A DNA stretch of 64,000 bases from DASXVX01 sp036504075. Its GTDB lineage: Bacteria; Bacillota; Sulfobacillia; Symbiobacteriales; Symbiobacteriaceae. The notes under the pieces were generated by a model. That model was not told the DNA's origin. It did no database searches and worked only from the letters and a program-made list of their open reading frames with translations. Within the stretch, counting starts at the first letter, position 1. The number at the start of each line of letters is the position of its first letter. Shown here one piece after another: positions 40,984 through 50,243 of this stretch. Location: assembly GCA_036504075.1 (NCBI GenBank), contig DASXVX010000008.1, forward strand, positions 1 to 64,000. The letters run 5' to 3'. The position numbers and the translations under genes were made by a program.

Positions 40984-43659
40984 ATGACGCAAAGCGATCC
41001 GTTCCGCGCCAGGGACACCTTTGATACCGGATCGGGCCGGGCAGTGATCTACCGGCTCTCCGCGCTCGAAAACGCCGGCCTGCTGAACGTGGCAAAACTG
41101 CCGTTTTCCATCCGCGTGCTTCTGGAGAACCTGCTGCGCAACGCCGACGGCTTCCTCGTCACCGAGGCGGACATTCGGGCGCTGGCGGCCTGGGCGCCGG
41201 GGAAGCTGTCCACCCGGGAAATGCCGTTCATTCCTTCCCGAGTGGTCCTGCAGGACTTTACCGGCGTGCCGGTCGTGGCTGACCTGGCGGCCATGCGGTC
41301 GGCCATGACGGAGTTGGGCGGGGCCGCCGACCGCATCAACCCGCTGGTGCCGGTGGACCTGGTCATCGACCATTCCGTGCAGGTGGACGCCTACGGCACC
41401 GATTGGGCCTACAAGTTTAACGTGGAGCGGGAGTATGAGCGAAACAAGGAACGGTACATCTTCCTGAAGTGGGCGCAGAGGGCGTTCCAGAACTTCCGGG
41501 CCGTGCCGCCGGGCATGGGCATCGTGCACCAGGTCAACCTGGAGTACCTGTCGCCGTGCGTCGACGTGCGTGAGATCGACGGCGAGCAGGTCGCACTGCC
41601 CGACACCGTGGTGGGCACCGACTCCCATACGACCATGATCAACGGCCTGGGCGTTCTGGGCTGGGGCGTGGGGGGCATTGAGGCGGAGGCGGCCATGCTT
41701 GGCCAGCCGTCGTACATGCTGATTCCCGAAGTGATCGGCGTAAAGCTGACCGGGCGGCTGCCGGAAGGCACCACGGCCACCGATCTGGTGCTGACCGTGA
41801 CCCAGATGCTCCGCAAGCGGGGCGTCGTAGAGAAGTTCGTGGAGTTTTTCGGCCCCGGGCTCTCCGAACTGTCGCTGGCCGACCGAGCGACCATCGCCAA
41901 CATGGCGCCGGAGTATGGGGCCACGTGCGGCTTCTTCCCGGTGGACGAGATTACGCTGGAGTACCTGCGGGGGACCGGACGTCCGGCCGAACGAGTCGCC
42001 CTGGTGGAGCGGTACTGCAAGGAGCAGCAGCTCTGGCGGACCGACGCGACCCCCGACCCGGAATACACGGACTTGCTGACGCTCGACCTCGGGTCCATTG
42101 AGCCCTCCCTGGCCGGGCCGAAGCGGCCGCAGGACCGGGTGTCGCTGGGCGGGGTCCGGCCCTCGTTCGAGAAGGCGCTGGCGGAAATGGGCAAGCCCAT
42201 CGGCGGCGGCGTGGCCGTGTCCACCAAGACCGGAGTCGCCACCGGCTCCGTGACGATCGCCGCCATCACCTCCTGCACCAACACCTCCAACCCGGCGGTG
42301 CTCATGGGCGCAGGCCTCCTGGCCAAGAAGGCCGTCGCGAAGGGTCTCGCCACGAAGCCCTGGGTCAAAACTTCGCTGGCGCCCGGCTCCCGGGTCGTCA
42401 CCGATTACCTGACGGAGGCCGGACTGATGCCGTCCCTGGAGCAGTTGGGCTTCCACGTGGTGGGCTACGGCTGCACCACGTGCATCGGCAACTCCGGCGA
42501 CCTGCCGGGGGCGGTCGCGAAAGATATCGTCGACAACGACCTGGTCGTCTCGGCCGTCATTTCCGGTAACCGGAACTTCGAAGGTCGGGTCAATCCGCTG
42601 GTGAAGGCCAACTACCTGGCCTCGCCCATGCTGGTAGTCGCGTACGCCCTGGCGGGCACCGTGGAGACCGACCTGGCGCTGGAGCCGATCGGCACCGGCA
42701 CGGACGGGCAGCCGGTTTACCTGAAAGATGTCTGGCCCACCAGCCAGGAAATCCGGGAGGCCATGTCCAGGGCGCTCAAGCCGGCGATGTTCCACGCCGA
42801 GTACGGCACCGTTTTCGCCGGCGACGAAAACTGGCAGGCGCTGAACGCGCCCACCGGCGATCTGTACCAGTGGAACGAGACTTCGACCTACATCCAGCAG
42901 CCGCCGTACTTCCTGGGCATGACCATGGCGCCAGCGCCCCGGACCGACATCAAGGGCGCCCGCGTGCTGGCGGCGGTGGGCGATTCGGTGACCACCGACC
43001 ACATCTCCCCGGCGGGCAATATTGCCAAGGACAGCCCGGCGGCGCTGTATCTGAAGCAGAACGGCGTGCCGGTGGAGGAGTTCAACTCCTACGGCTCCCG
43101 GCGCGGCAACCACGAAGTGATGATGCGGGGCACGTTCGCCAACATTCGCCTCAAGAACGCCCTGGCGGGCGGCAAGGAGGGCGGCTGGACGAAGTACCTG
43201 CCGACCGGCGAGTTGCTCTCGATTTTCGACGCGGCCATGAAGTACCGGGCGGTAGGGATTCCGACCATGGTGCTGGCGGGCAAGGACTACGGCATGGGCT
43301 CCTCCCGTGACTGGGCGGCCAAGGGGCCGATGCTGCAGGGCGTGCAGGCGGTCATCGCCGAGAGCTACGAGCGGATTCACCGGTCAAACCTGATCGGCAT
43401 GGGCATTCTGCCGCTGCAGTTCAAGGGCGGGCAGAACTGGCAGAACCTCGGGCTGGACGGTACCGAGACGTTCGACATCGGCGGCATCAGCGGGGAGCTT
43501 ACGCCCCGACAGGACGTGCTGGTGACGGCGACCCGGACCGACGGCTCCACGCTCTCGATCATGGCGACAGCCCGGCTGGACACGCCGGTGGAGATTGACT
43601 ACTACCGCAACGGCGGCATCCTCCAGACCGTGCTGCGGCGGCTGGCGGCGGAGAATTAG
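40984..43659 (+). CDS. acnA: aconitate hydratase AcnA
   Basis: 891 residues, full length. AcnA interconverts citrate and isocitrate in the TCA cycle. The [4Fe-4S] ligands are in TSCTNTSNP and YGCTTCIGNSG; PDTVVGTDSHTTMINGLGVLGWGVGG and the C-terminal swivel motif GMGSSRDWAAKGPML are intact. ATG follows GAGGGATTTTC. It has its own promoter and a strong terminator; neighbours are unrelated regulators. Confidence 0.97.
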   Translation: MTQSDPFRARDTFDTGSGRAVIYRLSALENAGLLNVAKLPFSIRVLLENLLRNADGFLVTEADIRALAAWAPGKLSTREMPFIPSRVVLQDFTGVPVVADLAAMRSAMTELGGAADRINPLVPVDLVIDHSVQVDAYGTDWAYKFNVEREYERNKERYIFLKWAQRAFQNFRAVPPGMGIVHQVNLEYLSPCVDVREIDGEQVALPDTVVGTDSHTTMINGLGVLGWGVGGIEAEAAMLGQPSYMLIPEVIGVKLTGRLPEGTTATDLVLTVTQMLRKRGVVEKFVEFFGPGLSELSLADRATIANMAPEYGATCGFFPVDEITLEYLRGTGRPAERVALVERYCKEQQLWRTDATPDPEYTDLLTLDLGSIEPSLAGPKRPQDRVSLGGVRPSFEKALAEMGKPIGGGVAVSTKTGVATGSVTIAAITSCTNTSNPAVLMGAGLLAKKAVAKGLATKPWVKTSLAPGSRVVTDYLTEAGLMPSLEQLGFHVVGYGCTTCIGNSGDLPGAVAKDIVDNDLVVSAVISGNRNFEGRVNPLVKANYLASPMLVVAYALAGTVETDLALEPIGTGTDGQPVYLKDVWPTSQEIREAMSRALKPAMFHAEYGTVFAGDENWQALNAPTGDLYQWNETSTYIQQPPYFLGMTMAPAPRTDIKGARVLAAVGDSVTTDHISPAGNIAKDSPAALYLKQNGVPVEEFNSYGSRRGNHEVMMRGTFANIRLKNALAGGKEGGWTKYLPTGELLSIFDAAMKYRAVGIPTMVLAGKDYGMGSSRDWAAKGPMLQGVQAVIAESYERIHRSNLIGMGILPLQFKGGQNWQNLGLDGTETFDIGGISGELTPRQDVLVTATRTDGSTLSIMATARLDTPVEIDYYRNGGILQTVLRRLAAEN

Positions 43660-43673
43660 GCTGCTCACATGAC

Positions 43674-43701
43674 AACACCCCGGGGAGTCCCCCGGGGTGT
43701 T
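43674..43701. terminator. bidirectional terminator after acnA
   Basis: AACACCCCGGGG (43674-43685) with CCCCGGGGTGTT (43690-43701), between converging genes. Confidence 0.88.
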
Positions 43702-43711
43702 TGCTGTTGCT

Positions 43712-44404
43712 TTACTCTTCGCCGATGCCGCCCAGCAGCCCCTCCCGGAGCGCCCAGGCCACCGCCTGCGCCCGGTTCTGGATCTGGAGCTTGGACAGAA
43801 TATGCTTCAGGTGGTTCTTCACCGTATTCTCCGAGAGAAAGAGCTTGGCGGCGATGTCCCGGTTGGTGGCCCCGTCGGCGACCAGTTCGAGAATCTGGAT
43901 CTCCCGCTGGGTCAGCGGGTGACCGGGCGCCCCGCCCTCGCCCCGGCTGGACTCCGCCGGGTGTGGCTTGGGGTCCCGGAAGTCCAGCAGAATCTTGCGG
44001 GCCACCGTCCCGGAAATGGGCGACTCGCCCCGCATGGCCTCCCGAATGCGAATGCAAAGAATGTCCGGCTCCAGGTCCTTGAGCAGATAGCCCTGGGCGC
44101 CACGCCGGAGCGCCTCCACGGCATCCTTGTCGTCGGCGGAATAGGTGAGCACGACGATGATCGCGGCCGGCACCGCTGCGATGATCTTCGGGATGGCGTC
44201 AAGGCCGCCGCACCGGGGCATGTCCAGATCCAGGAGGATCAGGTCCGGCTTCAGCTCATTCGCCCGGGAGATTGCCTCGATCCCGTCGGCCGCCTCGCCG
44301 ACGATCTCCATATCCGGCTCCAGTGAAAGCAGTTGGGCAATGCCCCGCCGCACCAGCGTGTGGTCATCGGCCAGAAGAATGCGAATTCGCCTGGTTGGTG
44401 TCAT
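43712..44404 (-). CDS. NarL/FixJ-type response regulator
   Basis: 230 residues. Receiver: LLADDHTLVRRG, Asp in LILLDLDMPRCGG, VLTYSADDKD and GYLLKDLEPD. Output: LTQREIQILELVADGATNRDIAAKL and NTVKNHLKHILSKL, a LuxR-type helix-turn-helix. It lies four bases after the stop of its kinase. Similar in architecture to NreC/LiaR-type regulators; targets unknown. Confidence 0.93.
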   Translation of the reverse strand: MTPTRRIRILLADDHTLVRRGIAQLLSLEPDMEIVGEAADGIEAISRANELKPDLILLDLDMPRCGGLDAIPKIIAAVPAAIIVVLTYSADDKDAVEALRRGAQGYLLKDLEPDILCIRIREAMRGESPISGTVARKILLDFRDPKPHPAESSRGEGGAPGHPLTQREIQILELVADGATNRDIAAKLFLSENTVKNHLKHILSKLQIQNRAQAVAWALREGLLGGIGEE

Positions 44405-44407
44405 TTG

Positions 44408-46135
44408 CTATGCCTCCCCGGATACTAGGGGCAACTTGAGCGAAACCACGGTACCCTGACCTCTGGTGGACCGCACCTCCAGCGCCGCCCCCACCGCCTC
44501 CGCCCGCTCCCGCATGATCGAGAGACCAAAGTGGTGCTGGGCCGGGCCGGCGGCCCCCCCGACTTCAAATCCGCAGCCGTCGTCGCCGATAGTCAGGTGG
44601 AGCACACCGCCGGTCTTCTCCACCCGTACCGCAACGGAGACGGCGCCGGAGTGGTTGCGAACGTTGGCCAGGGCTTCCTGGAGGATGCGGGTCAGGTGCG
44701 ACTGGACGTGCTCGTCGAAGCGGGACGGCGTCCCCTCGTCGAAATGGAAGTTGGCCTGAATGCCGGTCCGCTCCTGAAAGTCCGCCAGCAACTGGGCCCA
44801 CCGCGCCGGCATGGGCGCTCGGGGCTGGCCGCTCTCCTTGAGCTGGAAAATCGACCGGCGGACCTCCGTGTGGGTCTCTTGAATCACCTGCCTGAGACCG
44901 GCAGTCTCCTTGAGGATTGCCTCGGTGTCGCCACGTTCCGCCGCCTTGCCGATAAAATGGAGGCGCATGCCCAGGTAGGTGAGGGTTTGACCGAAAGAGT
45001 CGTGCATCTCCCGGGCGAGACGTTGGCGCTCCTCCAGCGTCGCCATGTGCTGGACCTCGTCCATGAGCAGGGAGTTTTCGGCGGCGGTGGCGATGTAGCC
45101 CGAGAGGTGCATGAACAGCATCACGTCTTCGTCCTGCAATGAGATGGAGCGGTTGGCGGCACACAGCAGCACGCCGTACGCGTTGTCCCGGATGCGGAAC
45201 GGCACGGCCATGGCGGTGAGCAGCGGTGGCTCACCAAACATCGCCCGGGCTTCCGGGGCGTCGCTGTGATCGCCGGCCAGGTCCCGGGTCACGTAGTGGC
45301 GTCCGGCGAGCAGCCACCGGCCCATCACCCCGGTGTCCATGGCCTGGACGGTCCCGCGAATCCGGTCGGCCGCCGTGCCCCGGGCGGCTTGCCAGGTCAT
45401 CGTCCGGGCCGTTTCGTCCAGAACGCCCCAGGCCACCAGATCCATGTCGAACAGGCTCCGGGCGCGGTCCAGGATGCGGTCCATCTGCCGGTTCAGGTTG
45501 GAGAAGGCCGCAATTTCCCGGCCGATGGCGCTGAGGCCCTCGGCCTGGCGCCGCCGCCGGGCGGCTTCCGCCTCCAGCCGGACCCGCTCGCTGATATCCC
45601 ACATGAGCACGGCCATGCCGGTCTGGCCGCCGGTGGTCATCAGCGGGGCGAGGGAGGCCATAACCGGAACCGTGCGGCCATCCCGGTGCCGGATATTGAG
45701 GTTGAGCAACGCCTGCTCGTCGGGCCGGGCTTCACTGATGTCCCGCGGGCAAATGCCCGGGCAGTTGGTCCCGCTGGTCTCTATCAGTTCGGTGCAGGCC
45801 TTCATCCCCACCAGTTCGCCCCGGCTCCAGCCCGTGAGCATTGCAGCCGAGCCGTTTGCCTCGGCAACGCAGCAGTCCGGACCGAGCAGGATGATGCCCA
45901 GCCCGGAGGCCTCAAAGAGCGCCCGAGTGCGGCCGGCCTGCGCCCGAATCTCCCGCTCCAGTTGCTCGAACCGATTAAACATCGCCATGGTGAAAATGAG
46001 GATACCCAGAAGCAACACCGCGTGCCACAATATTTCCGAGGGTAGATCGGACGTCCGTTTGAGGTGGTACTCCGTCAGCACCACAAACAGACTCGCCAGG
46101 ACAAAGACGCCCCACCGCATCGTCCGGTAATGCAC
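44408..46135 (-). CDS. PAS-GAF sensor histidine kinase
   Basis: 575 residues from a GTG at 46135. Two short membrane helices (about 5-50), a PAS domain (about 70-195) containing a cysteine-rich segment KACTELIETSGTNCPGICP, a GAF domain (about 225-360), then HisKA_3 with REMHDSFGQTLTYLGMRL and HATPase_c ending HHFGLSIMRERAEAVGAAL. The PAS cysteines recall redox or Fe-S-sensing kinases of the NreB type but are also common in ordinary PAS domains. I prefer the GTG behind GGGGAGGG over the longer frame to 46327, whose first 60 residues look like non-coding sequence. Confidence 0.87.
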   Translation of the reverse strand: MHYRTMRWGVFVLASLFVVLTEYHLKRTSDLPSEILWHAVLLLGILIFTMAMFNRFEQLEREIRAQAGRTRALFEASGLGIILLGPDCCVAEANGSAAMLTGWSRGELVGMKACTELIETSGTNCPGICPRDISEARPDEQALLNLNIRHRDGRTVPVMASLAPLMTTGGQTGMAVLMWDISERVRLEAEAARRRRQAEGLSAIGREIAAFSNLNRQMDRILDRARSLFDMDLVAWGVLDETARTMTWQAARGTAADRIRGTVQAMDTGVMGRWLLAGRHYVTRDLAGDHSDAPEARAMFGEPPLLTAMAVPFRIRDNAYGVLLCAANRSISLQDEDVMLFMHLSGYIATAAENSLLMDEVQHMATLEERQRLAREMHDSFGQTLTYLGMRLHFIGKAAERGDTEAILKETAGLRQVIQETHTEVRRSIFQLKESGQPRAPMPARWAQLLADFQERTGIQANFHFDEGTPSRFDEHVQSHLTRILQEALANVRNHSGAVSVAVRVEKTGGVLHLTIGDDGCGFEVGGAAGPAQHHFGLSIMRERAEAVGAALEVRSTRGQGTVVSLKLPLVSGEA

Positions 46136-46357
46136 GTACACCCTCCCCCCACGACCGAAGACCGATCCGGCCGCAAAAGCTGCAGCCCCCTGTCCGATTT
46201 TGTCGAACACGGGGTCAGTCGTAGCATAGCATGGACAAACACTTTCGCCTACCAGCCGTTGGCACAGAGGCCATGGATAGAACAGCCCGGTCCTTTCGAA
46301 TACCTTACCGAAGAAGTAGTTGGGCACTGATTATGAAGGAGGACGAAACAATGTCCG

Positions 46358-46387
46358 GACGCCCCGGCCCTGGTGGGCCGGGGCGTC
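46358..46387 (-). terminator. terminator of the Fe-S protein gene
   Basis: GACGCCCCGGCCC (46358-46370) pairs perfectly with GGGCCGGGGCGTC (46375-46387). TTTTC on the plus side, TTGTTTCG on the minus side after a short gap. Confidence 0.75.
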
Positions 46388-46406
46388 TGTTTTCCCGAAC
46401 GTCTGG

Positions 46407-47534
46407 TCAGGGCTGGGACCTCATCCGGCAGGCCAGACAGCGTTCCGGCCCGCCGGCCACCCGCCAGTATTCCCGGCCGCAGGCGCAAGTGGCCGCAACG
46501 CCCGCCACCAGCCGTTCCGGTGCGGCGGCCCGGACTCGCCCGACGGTCACCACCTCGCCGTCCGACACGGCTTTCAGCGGGCAGACGTCCCGGCAAAGCC
46601 CACAATCGCCGCAGCGGGAAGCCTGCCACCAGAGTATCCGCTCTTCGCCCGCGCCGTCCAGCCGGAGGGCGCCGCTGGGGCACAGGCGGCTGCACACGGG
46701 GCAGAGCGTGCACTGCGCGCTCATCGCCGGCGCCCGCAGGTGCAGAGACGCCTCCAGCGCCACCGGCAAGGTCGCGAGCGCCTCAGCAAAGACCTCCCGG
46801 CGGTGGGCCACACCGACTTTATCCACCAGGAACGCCGGGGGCGGTGCCGGCTTCTTGACCCAGTCGGCCAACAGTAGCTGCATCAGCCCGCCTGCCCCCC
46901 GCACCGCCTCGCCGAGGAACGCCCGACGGTCCTGGGCCGCCATCGTTGCGTCGATGCCGCTGCCCGCCGCCAGGACCCCTTCGGGGGCCGGCAGGGGCGC
47001 AGGTGCTCCCAGCGTCACGCTGCCGGGGAGCAGTTCGTTCAGCGCCCGGGCCGCCCCATCCGCCATCGCGGCCCCGGCCTTCCGCGCGCAGCCGTCGCAG
47101 CCCGCGGGGCGCCAGAGCAGCACCCGCCGGTGCCCGGTCGCCAGCACGCCGGCCAGGAGTTCCAGTGTCACGTAACCGATGCAGGGCACCGCCAGCAGCC
47201 GTTCCGGCGCCTGCTGGGCCAGCGCTCCCGCCGCCATGTGGCAGGCGATGATCACCGGGTCACCGGCCACCTTGCGGGCCGCCCCCAGCACCGCTGCATC
47301 CGACGGCTCTTCCAGCCGGAAAACGCCGGTGGGGCAGGCGGAAACGCAGAGGCCGCATGCGATGCAGCCCTCGCCCAGCTGCGGCCCCCGACCCATGGTC
47401 AGCGACCCTGCCGGGCAAACGTCCATGCAGGCACGGCAGCCCGCCCGCGCGGAGCGAGCCTGTACACAGAGTGCAGACTCCACCCGAACGGGCTTCAGGT
47501 TCGTCAGGAGTTCCGCGGCTTTTTCCAGATTCAT
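46407..47534 (-). CDS. four-cluster 4Fe-4S protein, unknown function
   Basis: 375 residues with paired ferredoxin motifs at both ends: CRACMDVCP and CIACGLCVSACP (residues about 33-70), and CTLCPVCSRLCP and CGDCGLCRDVCP (about 275-330), plus extra Cys pairs (WRPAGCDGCARKAG in the middle, CACGREYW and CLACRM at the C-terminus). The middle region (about 90-150) resembles the small cysteine domain seen in electron-transfer partners of hydrogenases or heterodisulfide reductases. I do not recognise an exact family. The ATG follows GGTGATGGAG; the small Cys/His-rich gene lies just upstream in the same direction. Confidence 0.7.
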   Translation of the reverse strand: MNLEKAAELLTNLKPVRVESALCVQARSARAGCRACMDVCPAGSLTMGRGPQLGEGCIACGLCVSACPTGVFRLEEPSDAAVLGAARKVAGDPVIIACHMAAGALAQQAPERLLAVPCIGYVTLELLAGVLATGHRRVLLWRPAGCDGCARKAGAAMADGAARALNELLPGSVTLGAPAPLPAPEGVLAAGSGIDATMAAQDRRAFLGEAVRGAGGLMQLLLADWVKKPAPPPAFLVDKVGVAHRREVFAEALATLPVALEASLHLRAPAMSAQCTLCPVCSRLCPSGALRLDGAGEERILWWQASRCGDCGLCRDVCPLKAVSDGEVVTVGRVRAAAPERLVAGVAATCACGREYWRVAGGPERCLACRMRSQP

Positions 47535-47586
47535 GGCTCCATCACCCGAGTTCGAGTGTAATCAGTCATGTCTTCCAGGGACAACT

Positions 47587-47742
47587 TCAGTGGCGGTGGC
47601 AGCGCGAATCGTCGGTGCGGAACTTGGGCCGCTGGACGCTGATGCAGTTGTCGCTATGGCACTCAACCATGGCCAGAGGCTGATGGCACCGGCTTTTATG
47701 GTGGTGGTGCTTGCGTCCGCAAAACGAACGATCGTCAAACAC
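47587..47742 (-). CDS. 51-residue Cys/His-rich protein
   Basis: A very small protein from a GTG at 47742 preceded by a strong AAGGAGG at eight bases. It has five cysteines (8, 19, 28, 33, 48) and eight histidines, including a run of four (12-15), arranged as FCGRKHHHHKSRCH, VECHSDNC and SRCHRH. Metal binding (zinc, copper, nickel or haem handling) is likely from composition. It lies 52 bases upstream of the Fe-S protein gene, same strand. No family is recognised, and the frame is also open upstream without a better start. Confidence 0.6.
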   Translation of the reverse strand: MFDDRSFCGRKHHHHKSRCHQPLAMVECHSDNCISVQRPKFRTDDSRCHRH

Positions 47743-47853
47743 AGTTGTGCCCTCCTTGCTGCGACGTGTGGCGGCCGGCTGGGGGGAATCCCCCTTGACA
47801 TGGTATGTCCCAGCCTGGCGGGCTGCGCACGCCGCGCTCTTGCGACACACAAA

Positions 47854-47874
47854 GCCGGCCCCCGCCGGAGCCGG
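47854..47874 (-). terminator. GC-rich hairpin after hemY
   Basis: A GCCGGC arm on each side of a nine-base loop, with CTTTGTGTG following on the minus strand; modest. Confidence 0.45.
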
Positions 47875-47885
47875 CCAGACAATCG

Positions 47886-49298
47886 TTACGCGTGCGGAAT
47901 CCAGCCCATGTGTTTGGCAGCCTTCTCGGCGGCCTGGTTGCCCTCCCGCACACAGTCGGGCAGGCCGACGCCCCGGTAGGCGGCGCCCGCCAGATACAGG
48001 CCCGGCGCCTTTGCCATGAGTTCATCCACCCGGTCGATTCGGTCCAGGTGACCCACCCGGTACTGCGCCATGGCCCGCGGCCACCGGAAAATGCGGTGGA
48101 GCACCGGCTCCGCGGTCAGGCCCATGGTCTGGTTGAGTCCCTGTTTCACCGACGCCAGAATCGCCTCGTCGGATTCCTGGGTCCAGTCCTTGCCGTAGCC
48201 CCGGCCCAGGAAGCAACGCAGGAGCGCCTTGTCCGGCGGCGCCGCATGCAGCCACTTGGAGGAGACCCAGGTGGAAGCCGTAATGTCCAGCGGCTCGGTG
48301 TGCGGCACCAGGAAGCCCGAGGCGTTCAGCGGATGGCCCACTTCCGACTTGTTGTAGACCATCGCGACCACCACCGAGTTGCCGTACGGAATCTCGTTCA
48401 GTTCACCGGCCACGTCAGCCAGGTGCGGCTCCACCAACCCGGCAGCCACGTACGCCGGCACGGCCAAAATCACGGCCTGAGCGTCAATGCGTTCACCGGT
48501 GGAAAGATCCACGACGTACTCGTTCTTCGAAGAGGCCGGCGTCACCGCAGTCACTTCGGTGCCGATGCGGAACTGGACCCCGTCGCAGGCCTTGATCAAG
48601 GCATCCACCACCGACCGCAGGCCGGTAGGCACCGTCTGGAAGGCGCTGCCCGTGGGGCCCTTCGGCTTGTTGGCTTTGTTGCGCCAGCCCTGCAGCAGGA
48701 GCGAACCGTGCTCCTTCTCCATTTTCGGGAAGGTCGGGAACGTCGCCTTGATCGAGACGCCGTCCCAGTCGCCGCCGTGAATGCCGCCCATGAGCGGCCC
48801 GGCGACATGGTCCAGCACCTCCCGCCCGAACCGGCGGCCGACGAAGGAGCCGATGGACTCATCGTCATCCGTCTTCCTGATCGGCATGAAGGGCTCCAAG
48901 CCCGCCCGCAGCTTGCCCAGGGGCGTCAGCAGCCGGGTCTTCAGGAACGGCCAGACCTCAGTGGGAATCATGATGTTCATGCCCACAGGCAGGGCCTCCA
49001 TGCGCCCCTTGTGATAGATATACGTCGAGCGAATGGCCGGGTTTGTGCCCGTCGTGGACAGGCCCAGCTCTTTGGCGAGGTTGCTGAACCAGGGCTTGTA
49101 GGCGATGTAGGAGTCCGGCCCGTGCTCAATCACGCAACCGTCCACCACTTCGGTCTGGGTCTTGCCGCCAAGCCGCGGTTCGCGCTCCACCACAATAATC
49201 CGGGCGTCAATTCCGGCGGTGCGGGAGTACTTCTGAACCTGATATGCAGCGGCGATTCCGGTCACGCCGCCGCCCGCAATGACGATCGTTTGAGTCAT
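47886..49298 (-). CDS. hemY: coproporphyrinogen/protoporphyrinogen III oxidase (HemY/CgoX)
   Basis: 470 residues, FAD-dependent. The N-terminal dinucleotide motif GGGVTGIAAAY, then VVEREPRLGGKTQTE, GPDSYI and the C-terminal FAD element LYLAGAAYRGVGLPDCVREG identify the HemY-type enzyme. In Gram-positives it oxidises coproporphyrinogen III to coproporphyrin III. It is last in the hemE-hemH-hemY operon, six bases after hemH, the same order as in Bacillus. Confidence 0.95.
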   Translation of the reverse strand: MTQTIVIAGGGVTGIAAAYQVQKYSRTAGIDARIIVVEREPRLGGKTQTEVVDGCVIEHGPDSYIAYKPWFSNLAKELGLSTTGTNPAIRSTYIYHKGRMEALPVGMNIMIPTEVWPFLKTRLLTPLGKLRAGLEPFMPIRKTDDDESIGSFVGRRFGREVLDHVAGPLMGGIHGGDWDGVSIKATFPTFPKMEKEHGSLLLQGWRNKANKPKGPTGSAFQTVPTGLRSVVDALIKACDGVQFRIGTEVTAVTPASSKNEYVVDLSTGERIDAQAVILAVPAYVAAGLVEPHLADVAGELNEIPYGNSVVVAMVYNKSEVGHPLNASGFLVPHTEPLDITASTWVSSKWLHAAPPDKALLRCFLGRGYGKDWTQESDEAILASVKQGLNQTMGLTAEPVLHRIFRWPRAMAQYRVGHLDRIDRVDELMAKAPGLYLAGAAYRGVGLPDCVREGNQAAEKAAKHMGWIPHA

Positions 49299-49304
49299 GC
49301 TTAT

Positions 49305-50240
49305 CTACTCTCCCGTGGCGTACCGGCAGACGGCCCCGGCCAGTGCCTTGAGCAGCAGCGGATGATCGTTAAGCATCCCGGTGCGTTCAAAGTGGACCCC
49401 GAGCTGTTCCGCCTCTTGCTTCAACTCGATATCCAGGTCATAAAGGATCTCGAGATGATCGGAAATGAACCCGGCGGCACAGACCAGCACATGCTTTTCG
49501 CCGGCCGCCGCCAGTTCCTTCACCTTCGCCCGAATCTCCGGCCCCAGCCAGGGCTCCGGCGTCCGGCCGGCCGACTGGTAGGCAAACTGCACGTTTTCCA
49601 GGCCCAGCCGCTGCGCCACGGCCGCCCCCATCTCCCGCAGATGTGTCGGGTAGGGGTCGCCCCAGGTGAGAATTCGCTGCGGCAAGCTATGTGCGGTGAA
49701 GACGACCGGCAGCGATTTCCGGACGGATTCCGGAAACCTCGCCAGCCCTTCGGCCACTTTCGCAGTCAGCGCTTCGATGAAGTCCGGCTCCAGGTGCCAG
49801 GCGAAAATCTGCTCGAACTCGATGAAATCCGGCAGGCCCGCCAGGGTCTGGTCGACAACCTCGAAGTAGGCGCCTGAGGACATCTTGGAGCCCTGCGGCG
49901 ACAGCACCAGCCCGACCGCCTTGTCGATGCCGTCCTTCGCCATTTGCTTGACCACGTCGGGAATCCAGGGCTGCCAGTGCCGGTTGGCATAGTAAACCCG
50001 GTACTCCACCGGGCCGCCACGCTCAGCCAGCACGCGGGCGATGCCGTCGGCTTCGGACCGGGAGATTTCGTTCAGGTTCGAAAGCCCGCCGATGGCCTCG
50101 TACCGCGCCGTCAGGTCGGCCAGCTGCTCGGGCGTGGGGGCACGCCCCCGGCGGATGTCGGTGTAGTACGGCAGAATGTCCTCCGGCCTCTCAGGAGAGC
50201 CATAGGACATCACCAGGACGCCAACGACCGGCTTCGTCAC
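49305..50240 (-). CDS. hemH: ferrochelatase (HemH/CpfC)
   Basis: 311 residues. GVLVMSYGSPERPEDI, the FTAHSLPQRI motif (iron-ligand His) and CAAGFISDHLEILYDLDIE are class signatures; the late glutamate of DLDIE is in place. It inserts iron into coproporphyrin in the Gram-positive route. Start ATG three bases after hemE stop. Confidence 0.95.
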   Translation of the reverse strand: MTKPVVGVLVMSYGSPERPEDILPYYTDIRRGRAPTPEQLADLTARYEAIGGLSNLNEISRSEADGIARVLAERGGPVEYRVYYANRHWQPWIPDVVKQMAKDGIDKAVGLVLSPQGSKMSSGAYFEVVDQTLAGLPDFIEFEQIFAWHLEPDFIEALTAKVAEGLARFPESVRKSLPVVFTAHSLPQRILTWGDPYPTHLREMGAAVAQRLGLENVQFAYQSAGRTPEPWLGPEIRAKVKELAAAGEKHVLVCAAGFISDHLEILYDLDIELKQEAEQLGVHFERTGMLNDHPLLLKALAGAVCRYATGE

Positions 50241-50243
50241 CGC

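Noticed and set aside
40792..43380. Long minus-strand frame opposite acnA.
   Set aside because: Antisense shadow of a GC-rich gene; acnA on the plus strand has full-length homology motifs, promoter and terminator.
46333..46420. Plus-strand ATG with a good AAGGAGG just before the hairpin at 46358-46387, suggesting a leader peptide.
   Set aside because: The frame runs straight into the antisense of the Fe-S protein gene; the hairpin is better explained as that gene's terminator.
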